Positions 8,937 through 18,299 of a stretch of DNA of 64,000 nucleotides are shown here, one piece after another (the stretch's first letter is position 1; every line of letters begins with the position of its first letter). Below the pieces are notes generated by a model that saw only the letters and a program-made list of their open reading frames with translations, was not told where the DNA came from and made no database searches. The stretch covers positions 3,224,001 to 3,288,000 of the forward strand of contig NZ_BNEA01000015.1 of NCBI RefSeq assembly GCF_016860525.1. The letters run 5' to 3'. A program made the position numbers and the translations under genes. This stretch comes from Streptomyces rubradiris (GTDB lineage: Bacteria > Actinomycetota > Actinomycetes > Streptomycetales > Streptomycetaceae).

Positions 8937-9437
8937 ATGAGCACTCAGGAAGAACCCGTCACCTACGCCCCCGAGGAGCCGGCGCGGCTGCGCTGGGCCC
9001 AGCACGCGCCCGAGGTCTACAAGGCGATGATCCAGCTCGACGCCGTCGCCAACCAGGGCCTGGACCCCCGGCTGCGCGAGCTGGTCAAGATCCGTGCCTC
9101 CCAGGTCAACCACTGCGCGCGCTGCCTCGACATGCACTCCAAGGACGCCCTCGCGGCCGGCGAGAGCGTGGAGCGGATCATCCAGCTCGGCGCGTGGGAG
9201 GAGTCCCGGCACTTCTACACCGAGAAGGAGCTGGCGGCGCTGGAGCTGACCGACGCCATCACCGTGCTGACGGACGGATTCGTGCCGGACGAGGTCTACG
9301 AGCGGGCCGCCAAGCACTTCGACGAGGCCGAGCTCTCCCAGCTGATCGCCGCCATCGCCGTGATCAACGCCTGGAACCGGTTCGGCGTGTCCACCCGGAC
9401 GCCCGCGGGCCACTACCACCCGGGGCAGCACAAGTGA
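8937..9437 (+). CDS. Carboxymuconolactone decarboxylase family protein (AhpD-like, first copy)
   Basis: The 166-residue protein belongs to the CMD/AhpD-like fold. The active-site motif NHCARCLDMHSKDA provides the CxxC plus downstream His of peroxidase-type members, and EKELAALELTDAITVL is the conserved second half. Such proteins reduce peroxides or act on small thiol adducts; the actual role is unknown. ATG at 8937 lies next to the MocR promoter. The gene overlaps the second copy by four bases (GTGA), so the two are translationally coupled and start a three-gene operon with the PEP-mutase-like gene. Confidence 0.88.
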   Translation: MSTQEEPVTYAPEEPARLRWAQHAPEVYKAMIQLDAVANQGLDPRLRELVKIRASQVNHCARCLDMHSKDALAAGESVERIIQLGAWEESRHFYTEKELAALELTDAITVLTDGFVPDEVYERAAKHFDEAELSQLIAAIAVINAWNRFGVSTRTPAGHYHPGQHK

Positions 9438-9877
9438 ACCGTACCCAGCTGCTGGACCCGAAGGTCTTCCAGGCGATGGCCGCGGTCAGCGCGGCGGCCA
9501 AGAAGGGCCTCGGCGACCCGGCCCTGGCCGAACTGGTGATGATCCGCGCCTCGCAGATCAACCACTGCGCGTTCTGCCTCGACATGCACCTGGGCCTGGC
9601 CCGCAAACACGGGGAGTCCGAGGACCGTATCCACTTCCTCAGCGCCTGGGAGGAGACCGAGGACCTCTACAGCGAGCGGGAGCGGGCCGCGCTGGCGCTG
9701 ACCGAGGCGGTCACCGTGCTCACGGAAGGCTTCGTGCCCGACGAGGTGTACGAGGCCGCCGCCAAGCACTTCGACGAGGCGGCCCTCGCCCACCTCATCG
9801 CCCTGATCACCGTCATCAACGGCTGGAACCGCCTGATGGTCAGCCGCCGTGTGCCCCCGGGAGGCCGGCAGCCATGA
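9434..9877 (+). CDS. Carboxymuconolactone decarboxylase family protein (AhpD-like, second copy)
   Basis: This 147-residue paralogue of the upstream protein carries NHCAFCLDMHLGLA as its CxxC-His motif and ALALTEAVTVLTEGFVPDEVYEAAAKHFDEA, almost the same as the first copy, so the pair arose by tandem duplication. The start is GTG at 9434, inside the stop codon of the first gene (GTGA), and the stop overlaps the ATG of the next gene (ATGA). The two proteins might form a heteromer, which is an inference from the strict coupling. It lacks the roughly 20-residue N-terminal extension of copy one. Confidence 0.88.
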   Translation: MNRTQLLDPKVFQAMAAVSAAAKKGLGDPALAELVMIRASQINHCAFCLDMHLGLARKHGESEDRIHFLSAWEETEDLYSERERAALALTEAVTVLTEGFVPDEVYEAAAKHFDEAALAHLIALITVINGWNRLMVSRRVPPGGRQP

Positions 9878-10590
9878 GCAAGGCGGAGGAGTTCCGGGCC
9901 CTGCACCGGGGGCGCGCCCCGGGGGACCCGCTGGTGCTGCCCGGTCCGTGGGACGCCGCCGCCGCGCGGGTCTTCGCGGAGGCCGGGTTCCCGGCGCTGG
10001 CCACGCCGAGCGCCGGGGTGGCCGCCTCCCTCGGGTACGAGGACGGGGCGACCCCGGCCGACGAGATGTTCGCGGCCGTCGCCCGGATCGCGCGGGCGGT
10101 GGACGTGCCGGTCTCGGCGGACGTGGAGGGCGGCTACGGGCTCGCGCCGAAGGAGCTGGTCGAACGGCTGCTGGAGGCCGGTGCGGTGGGCTGCAACCTC
10201 GAGGACTCGGACGGGGGTGTCCTCAAGGACCCGCACGCGCACGCCGAGTTCCTCGCCGGGGTGCGCGAGGCCGCCGCCGACCGGCTGTTCGTCAACGCCC
10301 GCGTCGACGTGTTCGCGCACGGCGACGGCGATCCGGAGCGGGCCATCGAGCGGGCCGCGCTGTACCGCGCGGCGGGCGCCGACTGCGTGTACCCGATCCT
10401 CGCCCCGGCGGACGTGGTGCCGCTGCTGCGGTCGGGGATCGAGGGCCCGCTGAACCTGCTGGCCCGGCCGGACGGCCCCGCGCCCGCCGAGCTCGGCGAA
10501 CTCGGGGCCACCCGGGTCACGTTCGGGCCGGGTCTCCAGCGGCGGGCGACGGCCGCGCTGCGGGAGATCGCGGCCGGGCTGCTGCCGTAG
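9874..10590 (+). CDS. Isocitrate lyase/PEP mutase family protein
   Basis: The 238-residue TIM-barrel protein matches the PEP mutase/isocitrate lyase superfamily: VLPGPWDAAAARVFAEAGFPALATPSAG at the N-terminus, the Mg-binding SADVEGGYG, VGCNLEDSDG, and FVNARVDVF. Relatives cleave or rearrange C-C or P-C bonds of 2-oxo acids or their methylated derivatives. The KKCGH-type cysteine loop of true isocitrate lyases is absent, so a lyase or hydrolase of a small oxo-acid is more likely than the glyoxylate-shunt enzyme. It is coupled by ATGA to the CMD pair and shares MocR control. The substrate is unknown. Confidence 0.88.
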   Translation: MSKAEEFRALHRGRAPGDPLVLPGPWDAAAARVFAEAGFPALATPSAGVAASLGYEDGATPADEMFAAVARIARAVDVPVSADVEGGYGLAPKELVERLLEAGAVGCNLEDSDGGVLKDPHAHAEFLAGVREAAADRLFVNARVDVFAHGDGDPERAIERAALYRAAGADCVYPILAPADVVPLLRSGIEGPLNLLARPDGPAPAELGELGATRVTFGPGLQRRATAALREIAAGLLP

Positions 10591-10644
10591 GCCCTGTCGC
10601 GGCGGAGCCGGCCAGGACCGCCGCCGCGGGCCGTGGGCGACCGG

Positions 10645-11595
10645 TCAGGACAGCCACTTCTTCCACACGGACGGGTGGCTGTCCACCCACTTCTTCGCCG
10701 CCTCGGCCGGGGAGAGCTTCTGTTCGGCGATCATCAGGGACACCTCGTTCTGGTCCTCGGTGGTCCACCGGAACTTCTTCAGGAAGGCCGCCGCCGCGCC
10801 GCCGGACTTCGCGAAGTCCGCGTTGAGGTACTTCTTCAGCGGGGTGTGCGGGTAGCCGCAGGCGACCTTGTCCGGGTCCGCGTCGCAGCCTTCCTTGTGC
10901 GGCGGCAGCCTCACCTCCGTCATCGGCACCTTCTCGAACAGCCACTGGGGTGCGTACCAGTACGTCAGGAAGGGCTTCTTCTCCTTGGCGAACCGTTTGA
11001 TCTGGGTGATCTGCGCGGCCTCGGAGCCGGCGAAGACGACCTGGTAGTCCAGTCCCAGGTTCTTCACCAGGGCCTTGTCGTTGGTGACGTAGGACGGGGA
11101 GCCGTCCATCAGCTGTCCCTTGCCGCCGCTCTCCGCGGTGCGGAACAGCGGGGCGTACTTGTCGAGGTTCCGCCAGTCGGTGACGTCCGGGTGCCGCTTC
11201 GCGAGGTACGTCGGCACGAACCAGCCGATGTGACCGGTCACCCCGAGGCCGCCGCCGGAGACGACCGTCCCCTTCCGGCGGACGTAGCGCTCCTCCTGCT
11301 CCGGGTGGCCCCAGTCCTCCAGCAGGGCGTCGACCCGGCCCTGGCTGAGCGCGTCCCAGGCGGGCACCTCGTCGACCTGGACGGTGTCGACGCGGTAGCC
11401 GAGCTTGTGCTCCAGGATGTACTGGGCGACGGCGGCGTCGGCCTGCGCGCCCACCCAGGACTGCACGGACAGGGTGACCGTCTTCGCGCCCCGGGCGTTG
11501 GCGAACGGGCTGGCCTGCTTGGTCATGTCGGCGGCGCCGCAGCCGGTGGTCAGGGCCAGGGCGGCCACGGCGGCCGTGATCGCGGTACGGCGCAT
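10645..11595 (-). CDS. Glycine betaine/choline ABC transporter substrate-binding lipoprotein
   Basis: The 316-residue protein has a signal peptide with lipobox LTTGC and an OpuAC-type binding domain. Aromatic residues expected to cage a quaternary ammonium group appear in VQSWVGAQ, LEDWGHPEQ, GHIGWFVP and FLTYWYAPQWLFEKV. It delivers choline or betaine to the adjacent permease and ATPase. It is the last gene of the betaine operon, with its start two bases after the permease stop (11595 versus 11597). The choice between choline and betaine as ligand cannot be made from sequence alone; the operon contains the enzymes that turn choline into betaine, which favours choline or both. Confidence 0.92.
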   Translation of the reverse strand: MRRTAITAAVAALALTTGCGAADMTKQASPFANARGAKTVTLSVQSWVGAQADAAVAQYILEHKLGYRVDTVQVDEVPAWDALSQGRVDALLEDWGHPEQEERYVRRKGTVVSGGGLGVTGHIGWFVPTYLAKRHPDVTDWRNLDKYAPLFRTAESGGKGQLMDGSPSYVTNDKALVKNLGLDYQVVFAGSEAAQITQIKRFAKEKKPFLTYWYAPQWLFEKVPMTEVRLPPHKEGCDADPDKVACGYPHTPLKKYLNADFAKSGGAAAAFLKKFRWTTEDQNEVSLMIAEQKLSPAEAAKKWVDSHPSVWKKWLS

Positions 11596-11596
11596 G

Positions 11597-13549
11597 TCAG
11601 GCTCCCTTCCCCGCGCGGTGCCGGGCCGGCTGGGTCACCCGGTCGAGCATCAGGCCCAGGCAGACGATGGCGGCGCCGGCCACCAGGCCGGTGGCCAGGT
11701 CGCCCTGGGCGAGGCCGAAGGCGACGTCGTAGCCGAGGGCGCCGCCGCCGACCAGACCGCCGATGATGACGACGGCGAGGACCAGGACCACGCCCTGGTT
11801 GACGGCGAGCAGCAGCGCGCGCCGGGCCAGCGGGAGCTGCACCTGCCACAGCTGCTGCCGTCCGGTCGCGCCGAGCGAGCGCGCGGACTCCAGCGCGGCC
11901 TCGTCGACCTGGCGCAGGCCCTGCGCGGTGATCCGGACGACGGCCGGGAGGGCGTAGACGACGGCCGCGGCGACGGCGGGGGCGCGGCCGACGCCGAACA
12001 GGGCGACGACCGGGATCAGGTACACGAACTGCGGCATGGTCTGGAAGACGTCCAGGACCGGGCGCAGGGCGCGGTCGACGCGGGCGCTGCGGGCCGCGGC
12101 GATGCCGGTGGCCAGGCCCAGGACGAGGGTGACGGCGACGGCGGCCAGCACCTGGGAGAGGGTGTCGAGCGACGGCTCCCACACGCCGAGCACGCCGGTC
12201 GCGGCCATGGCGAGGACGGCGGTCAGCGCGGTGCGCCAGGTGCCGATCGGCCAGGCCAGGGCGGCGACCACGAGCAGCACCGACCACCAGGGCATCCCTT
12301 GCAGTCCGGCGCGGACCGGGTCCAGGACCCAGGTGGTGAAGTGCCCCGCCCAGTCGGCGGTGCCGCCGACGACCGGGACGCCGGAGTACAGGTGATCGGT
12401 CATCCAGTCGACGGCCCGGTTGACCGGCCCGGCGATGTCCAGGGTCCGGCCGGCGGGCCATTCGGTGGCGCCGAGCAGCCGGGCGGCGAGGGCGGCGGCG
12501 ACGGTGCCGGCCAGGGTGAGGGCCCAGGCGATCAGCCTCGGCCGGCCACCGGCCCGGGGGCGGGCGGTGCCGTCGCCCGCCGCTGAGGTGAGCCGGTCCA
12601 GCACGATCGCGAGCAGCACCAGGGGGATGCCGGCGGCGAGGGCCGCGCCGACGTCGACCGAGGCCAGCGCCTGGTAGACGCGGTCGCCGAGGCCGCCGGC
12701 GCCGATGACGGCGGCGATGACGGCCATGGACAGCGCCATCATGATCGTCTGGTTGAGGCCGAGCAGCAGCTCTTGGCGGGCCAGCGGGAGGCGGGCGGTC
12801 AGCAGCCGCTGGCGGCGGGTCGCGCCGAGCGACTCCACGGCCTCCAGGACTTCGGGGTCGGCTCCGCGCAGGCCGAGCGCGGTGAGGCGGGCCATCGGCG
12901 GGGCGGCGTAGACGACGGTGGCGAGGACGGCCGCGGGCACGCCGATGCCGAAGACCAGGACGACGGGGAGGAGGTAGGCGAAGGCCGGGAGCACCTGCAT
13001 GGTGTCCAGGACCGGGCGCAGCGCGCGGTCCAGCCGGTCGGAGAGGCCCGCGGCGAGGCCGAGGAGCGCGCCGACGGCGACGGAGGCGAGGACCGCCACG
13101 ACCATCAGGGCGAGGGTCTGCATGGTCGGCACCCACATGCCGAGGGCCCCGCAGGCCAGGAAGGCGAGGGCCGTGCCGGCGGCCAGGCGGAGACCGGCGA
13201 GGCGCCAGGCGAGCAGGGCGCCGAAGACCGTGACGCCGGCCCAGCCCGCCGTGAGGAGGGTGAGGTAGACGGCGCGTACGGCGATGACGACCGCGTTGCT
13301 GAGGTGGCCGAAGAAGTACAGGAACAGGGGGTGGCTGTCCCGGTTGTCGATGACCCAGTCGCTGGCGGAGGCGAGGGGCTTGTCCAGGCTGACGGTCAGG
13401 GCGTGCGGCCAGGTGCCGTTGCCCCAGCGGTTCAGCACGGGGAGGAGGACGGCGGTCAGCAGGGCGAGCAGGAGGAGTTTGGCGGCGGCCCGGTTCCTGA
13501 GCAGGCGGGGGGTCTTGGTCCGGGCGGACGGGAGGCTGAGCGTTGCCAT
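11597..13549 (-). CDS. Betaine/choline ABC transporter permease with two fused permease domains
   Basis: This 650-residue membrane protein contains two complete BPD_transp_1 permease domains in tandem. Each has the EAA-type loop that contacts the ATPase: EVLEAVESLGATRRQRLLTARLP in the first half (about residue 235) and ALESARSLGATGRQQLWQVQLP in the second. OpuAB-type permeases normally have one domain and dimerise, so here a single chain can supply the whole channel. The ATG at 13549 overlaps the ATPase stop by one base (TGATG). An N-terminal segment of roughly 100 residues precedes the first domain, as in ProW-like proteins. Confidence 0.92.
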   Translation of the reverse strand: MATLSLPSARTKTPRLLRNRAAAKLLLLALLTAVLLPVLNRWGNGTWPHALTVSLDKPLASASDWVIDNRDSHPLFLYFFGHLSNAVVIAVRAVYLTLLTAGWAGVTVFGALLAWRLAGLRLAAGTALAFLACGALGMWVPTMQTLALMVVAVLASVAVGALLGLAAGLSDRLDRALRPVLDTMQVLPAFAYLLPVVLVFGIGVPAAVLATVVYAAPPMARLTALGLRGADPEVLEAVESLGATRRQRLLTARLPLARQELLLGLNQTIMMALSMAVIAAVIGAGGLGDRVYQALASVDVGAALAAGIPLVLLAIVLDRLTSAAGDGTARPRAGGRPRLIAWALTLAGTVAAALAARLLGATEWPAGRTLDIAGPVNRAVDWMTDHLYSGVPVVGGTADWAGHFTTWVLDPVRAGLQGMPWWSVLLVVAALAWPIGTWRTALTAVLAMAATGVLGVWEPSLDTLSQVLAAVAVTLVLGLATGIAAARSARVDRALRPVLDVFQTMPQFVYLIPVVALFGVGRAPAVAAAVVYALPAVVRITAQGLRQVDEAALESARSLGATGRQQLWQVQLPLARRALLLAVNQGVVLVLAVVIIGGLVGGGALGYDVAFGLAQGDLATGLVAGAAIVCLGLMLDRVTQPARHRAGKGA

Positions 13550-14922
13550 CAGACGGCCTCCCGGGTGCCGCCGGCCGGGGCCTCGGACGCCGGGCGGCGC
13601 TCGCCGGGTGCGGGCCGGTGTTCGCCCGGTGCGGGCCGGTGTCCGCCCGGTGCGGGCCGGTGTTCGCCGGGTGCGGTTTCGCGCGTGGCGGGCGCGGATT
13701 CTGCGGCGGGGGCGGGGGCGGGGGCGTTCCCTGCGGTACGAGTGCCCGCGGCCGGGGTGGGGGCGTCGCCGGCCGTCATGGCGGGTGCCGTGCTGGTTCC
13801 GGCCGGGGCGGGAGCGTCGCCCACCGCCGTGGCGGCCGGCGCGGTTCCGGCCGGGGCTTCGGGGGTGACGCCCGCCACGACGCCCAGCAGCCGGTCGTGG
13901 TCGATCACGCCCAGGCAGCGGCCCTGGTCCATCACCCGGGCCGGGGCGCCCGCCCGGGCCACCGCCTCGATGGCCTCGGCGACCGTGGCCTCGGGGCGCA
14001 GGGCCGGGCCGTGCGCGGCGTCCTCGGCGCAGGCCGGGCGCATGGCGGTACGGCAGGTCAGGACCTGTTCGCGGGGGACGTCCCGGACGAACTCGCGGAC
14101 GTAGTCGTCGGCCGGGGCGCCGACGATCTCCTCGGGGGTGCCGAGCTGCACCACGCGGCCGTCGCGCATCAGGGCGATGCGGTCGCCGAGTTTCAGGGCC
14201 TCGCTCAGGTCGTGGGTGATGAAGACCATCGTGCGGCCCTCCTCCCGGTGCAGCCGGGCCACCTCGTCCTGCATGTCCCGGCGGATGAGGGGGTCCAGGG
14301 CGCTGAACGGCTCGTCGAAGAGCAGCACCTCGGGGTCCACCACCAGGGCCCGGGCCAGGCCCACCCGCTGGCGCTGGCCGCCGGACAGCTGGCCGGGGCG
14401 GCGCTTCTCCATGCCGGCCAGGCCGACCTTGGCGACGAACTCGGCGGCGCGCTCGCGGCGTTCGGAGCGGCCGACGCCCTGGATCTCCAGGCCGTAGGCG
14501 ACGTTGTCGAGGACCGTGCGGTGCGGCAGCAGCCCGAAGTGCTGGAAGACCATCGCGGCCCGGTGCCGGCGCAGTTCGCGCAGTCGGGCCCGGTCCATCG
14601 CGCGGACGTCCTCGCCGTCGATGGCGATGGTGCCCGCCGTCGGCTCGATCAGCCGGGTCAGGCAGCGCACCAGGGTGGACTTGCCGGAGCCGGACAGGCC
14701 CATGACGACGAAGACCTCGCCCTTGCGGACGTCGAAGGAGACGTCCCGGACGGCGGCCGTGCAGCCGGTGCGGGAGCGCAGCTCGGCGGGGGCCAGGGCG
14801 CTGAGCTCCGGGTCGGCGGGGACGCGCTCGGGCTTCGGGCCGAAGACCTTCCACAGGCCGGACACCGAGAAGACGGGCTCGGCGGTGGTGGGCGGCTTGC
14901 GGGTGGGGACGGTGAGGGTCAT
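13549..14922 (-). CDS. Betaine/choline ABC transporter ATP-binding protein with CBS-like region
   Basis: The 457-residue ATPase has Walker [10 protein letters not shown] (about residue 74), the Q-loop in [13 protein letters not shown], signature [15 protein letters not shown], Walker [14 protein letters not shown] and the H-loop ITHDLSEA, with the N-terminal glycine-betaine-specific FGPKPER segment of the ProV/OpuAA type. A degenerate CBS-like region follows (about residues 290-360), which in OpuA senses ionic strength. The last 90 residues are Ala/Pro/Thr-rich and end in a seven-residue repeat (PAPGEHR type, 21-bp DNA period, 13600-13675), an unusual disordered tail. It overlaps the oxidase gene by four bases (ATGA) and the permease by one. 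Confidence 0.92.
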   Translation of the reverse strand: MTLTVPTRKPPTTAEPVFSVSGLWKVFGPKPERVPADPELSALAPAELRSRTGCTAAVRDVSFDVRKGEVFVVMGLSGSGKSTLVRCLTRLIEPTAGTIAIDGEDVRAMDRARLRELRRHRAAMVFQHFGLLPHRTVLDNVAYGLEIQGVGRSERRERAAEFVAKVGLAGMEKRRPGQLSGGQRQRVGLARALVVDPEVLLFDEPFSALDPLIRRDMQDEVARLHREEGRTMVFITHDLSEALKLGDRIALMRDGRVVQLGTPEEIVGAPADDYVREFVRDVPREQVLTCRTAMRPACAEDAAHGPALRPEATVAEAIEAVARAGAPARVMDQGRCLGVIDHDRLLGVVAGVTPEAPAGTAPAATAVGDAPAPAGTSTAPAMTAGDAPTPAAGTRTAGNAPAPAPAAESAPATRETAPGEHRPAPGGHRPAPGEHRPAPGERRPASEAPAGGTREAV

Positions 14923-16454
14923 CGCAGGTCACCTCCGATCAGGTCGACGGCCTTCTCCCCGACCATGAGCACCCCGATCATCGGGTTGACGGCGGGCATG
15001 GCCGGGAAGACGGACGCGTCGGCGATGCGGATGCCGTCGAGCCCTCGGATCCGCAACTCGGGGTCCACGACGGCGAGTTCGTCGTCGGCGGCGCCCATCT
15101 TGCAGGTGCCAGCCGGGTGGTAGACGGTGTGGGCCGCCTTGCGGGCGTACTCGCTCAGCTCGGCGTCACCGGTGATCTCCGGGCCGGGGCACACCTCGCG
15201 CTTGAGCCAGCCGGCCAGCGGCTCGGTCCTGGCGATCTCGCGGGCGATGCGGATGCCGTCGACCAGGGTCCGGGCGTCGTAGTCGTCCTCGTCGGTGAAG
15301 TACCGGAAGTCCAGGGCCGGCTTGACGGCGGGGTCGGCGCTGGTCAGGTACAGCCGGCCGCGGCTCTTCGGCTTGGGGATGTTGGGGGTCATCGAGACCC
15401 CGAACTCCGGCCGCTCGTAGCCGAGTCGCTCCGGATTGTCGGTGAACGGGATCTGGTAGAAGTGGAACATCAGGTCCGGTCCGGCGTGCTCCGGGTCGCG
15501 GCGCACGAACAGGCCCGCGTCGGAGTCCATCGCCGAGTTCTCCGGGATCGGGCCGTGGGTCTCCCAGACGATGACCGACTCGGGGTGGTCGAGCAGGTTC
15601 TCGCCGACGCCCGGCAGGTCGTGCACGACGGGGATGCCGAGCGCTTCGAGGTCGGCCCGGGGGCCGATGCCGGAGTGCAGCAGCAGGCGCGGGGAGTCGA
15701 CGGCGCCCGCGCACAGCACGACTTCCTGGCGGGCCCGGATCAGCAGCTCCTCCCCCTCCTTGGTGCGCACGTGCACGCCCTCGGCGCGGGTGCCGTCCAG
15801 CTTGAGTTTGTACGCCCAGGTCTCCAGCAGGATCGTCAGGTTGGGCCGCTCGTCCATCACCGGGTGGAGGTACGCCACCGACGCCGAGGACCGCTTGTTG
15901 TTCTCGGGGTGGTAGGCGAGGTCGAAGAAGCCGACGCCCTCGGTGAACGGTGCGCGGTTGAAGCCCTCGACGCGGGGTACCCCGAGCGCCGACCGGGCGG
16001 CGTCGACGAAGTCGCGGGCGATGGCGTTCCGGTCCTTCTCGTCTACGGAGACGATGTTGTTCTTCAGGCGGGCGAAGTACGCCTCCATGGGGACGGCGCC
16101 CCACCCCTTGGCGCCGGCGGCCTCCCACTCGTCCCAGTCGGAGGGCAGGGGCTTGAAGGAGATGAGGGTGTTGTGCGAGGAGCAGCCGCCGAGGACGCGG
16201 GCGCGGCTGTGCCGGATGTGGGAGTTGCCGCGGGGCTGCTCCACCGTCGGGTAGTCGTAGTCGAGTTCGCCGCCGAGCAGGCCCATCCAGCGGCGCAGGG
16301 TGAGGACGTCGTCGCGGCCGACGTCGCTCGGGCCGCCCTCGATGACGGCGACGGTGACATCCGGGTTCTCGGTGAGGCGGGAGGCGATGACGGAGCCTGC
16401 CGTCCCGCCGCCGATGACGACGTAGTCGTAGACGTGGGGGGTGCTGTCGGACAT
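14919..16454 (-). CDS. GMC oxidoreductase, choline oxidase type
   Basis: The 511-residue flavoprotein starts with a Rossmann motif ([16 protein letters not shown]) and aligns well, from memory, with Arthrobacter globiformis choline oxidase. The FAD-linking His is in GGCSSHNT (H94), and the catalytic pair HP...NP is at H446 and N490, 44 residues apart as are H466/N510 of choline oxidase. It would oxidise choline to betaine aldehyde, and perhaps on to betaine, producing peroxide if it is an oxidase. A BetA-type dehydrogenase is the alternative. ATG at 16454 begins the homology. It follows the aldehyde dehydrogenase and is coupled to the transporter genes by ATGA. Confidence 0.9.
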   Translation of the reverse strand: MSDSTPHVYDYVVIGGGTAGSVIASRLTENPDVTVAVIEGGPSDVGRDDVLTLRRWMGLLGGELDYDYPTVEQPRGNSHIRHSRARVLGGCSSHNTLISFKPLPSDWDEWEAAGAKGWGAVPMEAYFARLKNNIVSVDEKDRNAIARDFVDAARSALGVPRVEGFNRAPFTEGVGFFDLAYHPENNKRSSASVAYLHPVMDERPNLTILLETWAYKLKLDGTRAEGVHVRTKEGEELLIRARQEVVLCAGAVDSPRLLLHSGIGPRADLEALGIPVVHDLPGVGENLLDHPESVIVWETHGPIPENSAMDSDAGLFVRRDPEHAGPDLMFHFYQIPFTDNPERLGYERPEFGVSMTPNIPKPKSRGRLYLTSADPAVKPALDFRYFTDEDDYDARTLVDGIRIAREIARTEPLAGWLKREVCPGPEITGDAELSEYARKAAHTVYHPAGTCKMGAADDELAVVDPELRIRGLDGIRIADASVFPAMPAVNPMIGVLMVGEKAVDLIGGDLR

Positions 16455-16561
16455 GGGGGTACTACTCCAGGGACTCGGACTCGATGCGGGCTGACGGAGG
16501 ACCAGCCGGTGAGGCGAGGGGATCGGCCTACGGGCTGACGGGGGCCGGCCGGTCGGCTGAA

Positions 16562-16610
16562 GGGCTCGGCCGGTGAGCCGGGGCTCGGCCGGTGAGCCGG
16601 GGCTCAGCCG
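16562..16610. repeat. Tandem 19-bp hairpin repeat between betB and the oxidase gene
   Basis: GGGCTCGGCCGGTGAGCCG occurs twice in tandem (16562-16580, 16581-16599), and a third diverged copy overlaps the betB stop codon. Each unit can fold through GGCTC/GAGCC. It may slow transcription or stabilise the betB 3' end inside the operon. Confidence 0.55.
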
Positions 16611-18124
16611 GCGAACCAGCGCACCGGCTTCGGCGCGAGGTTCTCGTAGACGTGCTTGGTCTCGCGGTACTCGGCGAGCCCGGCGGGGCCCAGCTCGCGG
16701 CCGGTGCCGCTCCTGCCGAAGCCGCCCCACTCCGCCTGCGGCAGATAGGGGTGGAAGTCGTTGATCCAGACGGTGCCGTGCCGCAGCCGGGACGCCACCC
16801 GGCGGGCCTTCGCGGTGTCCGCGCTCCAGACCGCGCCGGCCAGGCCGTACTCGGTGTCGTTGGCGAGGCGGACGGCCTCCTCCTCGGTGCGGAAGGTCTC
16901 GACGGTGAGGACCGGGCCGAAGACCTCCTCGCGGACGACGCGCATCGCGCGGTGGCAGGCGTCGAGGACGGTGGGCTCGTAGAACCAGCCGGTCGCGGGG
17001 CGCTCGGGTGACGGTTCGGGCCGCTTGCCGCCGCAGCGCAGGACGGCGCCCTCCGCAAGGGCGGAGGCGACGTACGCCTCGACCTTGGCGCGCTGCTGCT
17101 CGGAGACGAGCGGACCGCACTCGACACCGTCCGCCGTGCCGCGGCCGAGCCGGATCTTCTGCGCGCGGCGGGCGAGTTCGGCGACGAAGCGCTCGCGGAC
17201 GGACTCCTCGACGATGAGCCGGGCGCCGGCCGAGCAGACCTGGCCGCTGTGGATGAAGGCCGCGTTGAGGGCCTGGTCCACGGCGGTGTCGAAGCCCTCG
17301 TCGGTGGCGCAGGCGTCGGCGAAGACCACGTTGGGGTTCTTGCCGCCGAGTTCGAGGGCGACCTTCTTGACGGTGGGGGCGGCGGCCTGGGCGACCTTGG
17401 TCCCGCTGGCCAGGCCGCCGGTGAAGGAGACCAGGTCGACATCGGGGTGCTCGGCCAGCCGGGCGCCGACGGTGCGTCCGGGGCCGGTGACGAGGTTGGC
17501 CACCCCGGCGGGCAGACCGGCCTCGGTGAGCAGCTCGATCAGCGCGATGGTGGTCATCGGGGTGATCTCGCTGGGCTTGACCACGAAGGTGTTGCCGGCC
17601 GCGAGCGCCGGGGCGATCTTCCAACTGCCCTGGAGCAGCGGGTAGTTCCAGGGGGTGATCAGCGCGCAGACGCCGACCGGTTCGTGCACGACCACGCTGT
17701 GGATGTCGGGCGAGCCCGCGTCGACCACCCGGCCGGGGGCCTCGGCGGCGACCAGGTCGGCGAAGTACCGGAAGGCGTCGGCGACACAGTCGATGTCGAC
17801 GCGGCCCTCCTCGACGGTCTTGCCCGCGTCCCGGCTCTCCAGCAGGCCGAGTTCCTCGCGGTCGCGCACGAGGAGGTCGGCGACGCGGCGCAGCAGCGCG
17901 GCGCGTTCGGCGACCGGGGTGCCGGGCCAGGGGCCGTGGTCGAAGGCCCGGCGGGCGGCGGCCACCGCGCGGTCGGCGTCCTGCTCGTCACCCTCGGCGA
18001 CCACGGCGAACGGCCGGGCGTCCGCGGGGTCGAGGATCTCCCGGGTGGCGCCGGAGACCGCTGCCAGCCACGCGCCGTCCGCGTGGATGGTGGCCTGGGG
18101 CTGTCGTTCCGTTCTGTCCGCCAT
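16604..18124 (-). CDS. betB: Betaine aldehyde dehydrogenase
   Basis: The 506-residue NAD(P)-dependent aldehyde dehydrogenase oxidises betaine aldehyde to glycine betaine, completing osmoprotectant synthesis from choline. Visible signatures are ITPWNYPLLQGSWKIAPALAAGN, the catalytic glutamate in LELGGKNPN and the nucleophilic cysteine in FIHSGQVCSAGARL. HPYLPQAEWGGFGRSGTGRELG near the C-terminus resembles betaine aldehyde dehydrogenases more than generic ALDHs. It is the first gene of a five-gene operon with the oxidase and ABC transporter. The 175-base upstream gap holds a GTGTCAC-type palindrome likely used for control. Confidence 0.92.
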   Translation of the reverse strand: MADRTERQPQATIHADGAWLAAVSGATREILDPADARPFAVVAEGDEQDADRAVAAARRAFDHGPWPGTPVAERAALLRRVADLLVRDREELGLLESRDAGKTVEEGRVDIDCVADAFRYFADLVAAEAPGRVVDAGSPDIHSVVVHEPVGVCALITPWNYPLLQGSWKIAPALAAGNTFVVKPSEITPMTTIALIELLTEAGLPAGVANLVTGPGRTVGARLAEHPDVDLVSFTGGLASGTKVAQAAAPTVKKVALELGGKNPNVVFADACATDEGFDTAVDQALNAAFIHSGQVCSAGARLIVEESVRERFVAELARRAQKIRLGRGTADGVECGPLVSEQQRAKVEAYVASALAEGAVLRCGGKRPEPSPERPATGWFYEPTVLDACHRAMRVVREEVFGPVLTVETFRTEEEAVRLANDTEYGLAGAVWSADTAKARRVASRLRHGTVWINDFHPYLPQAEWGGFGRSGTGRELGPAGLAEYRETKHVYENLAPKPVRWFAG

Positions 18125-18160
18125 GATCGGTGTTGCCTTCCGTTCCTGTTCGGTACCCCT

Positions 18161-18178
18161 GTGTCACACGCGTGTCAC
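18161..18178. promoter_or_regulatory. Palindrome upstream of the betaine operon
   Basis: GTGTCACACGCGTGTCAC contains a perfect 10-bp palindrome (ACACGCGTGT) flanked by directly repeated GTGTCAC, 37 bases before betB. It is a plausible operator for the osmoprotectant operon; the cognate regulator is unknown. Confidence 0.45.
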
Positions 18179-18299
18179 GCTCAGGGACCGTCGCCGCCTG
18201 CCCAGGGCCCCGGCCCGGCATGCGGAATCCGTGGCCGAACGTGCTCGGGGTCACGGAAAACGGGGGTGATAACGGAAGAAAACGGAAGGCCGGCGCCGA

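Noticed and set aside
11597..14932. Single 1111-codon frame spanning permease and ATPase genes
   Set aside because: The upstream part is an Arg/Pro-rich shadow of the ATPase; permease homology begins at the ATG at 13549.
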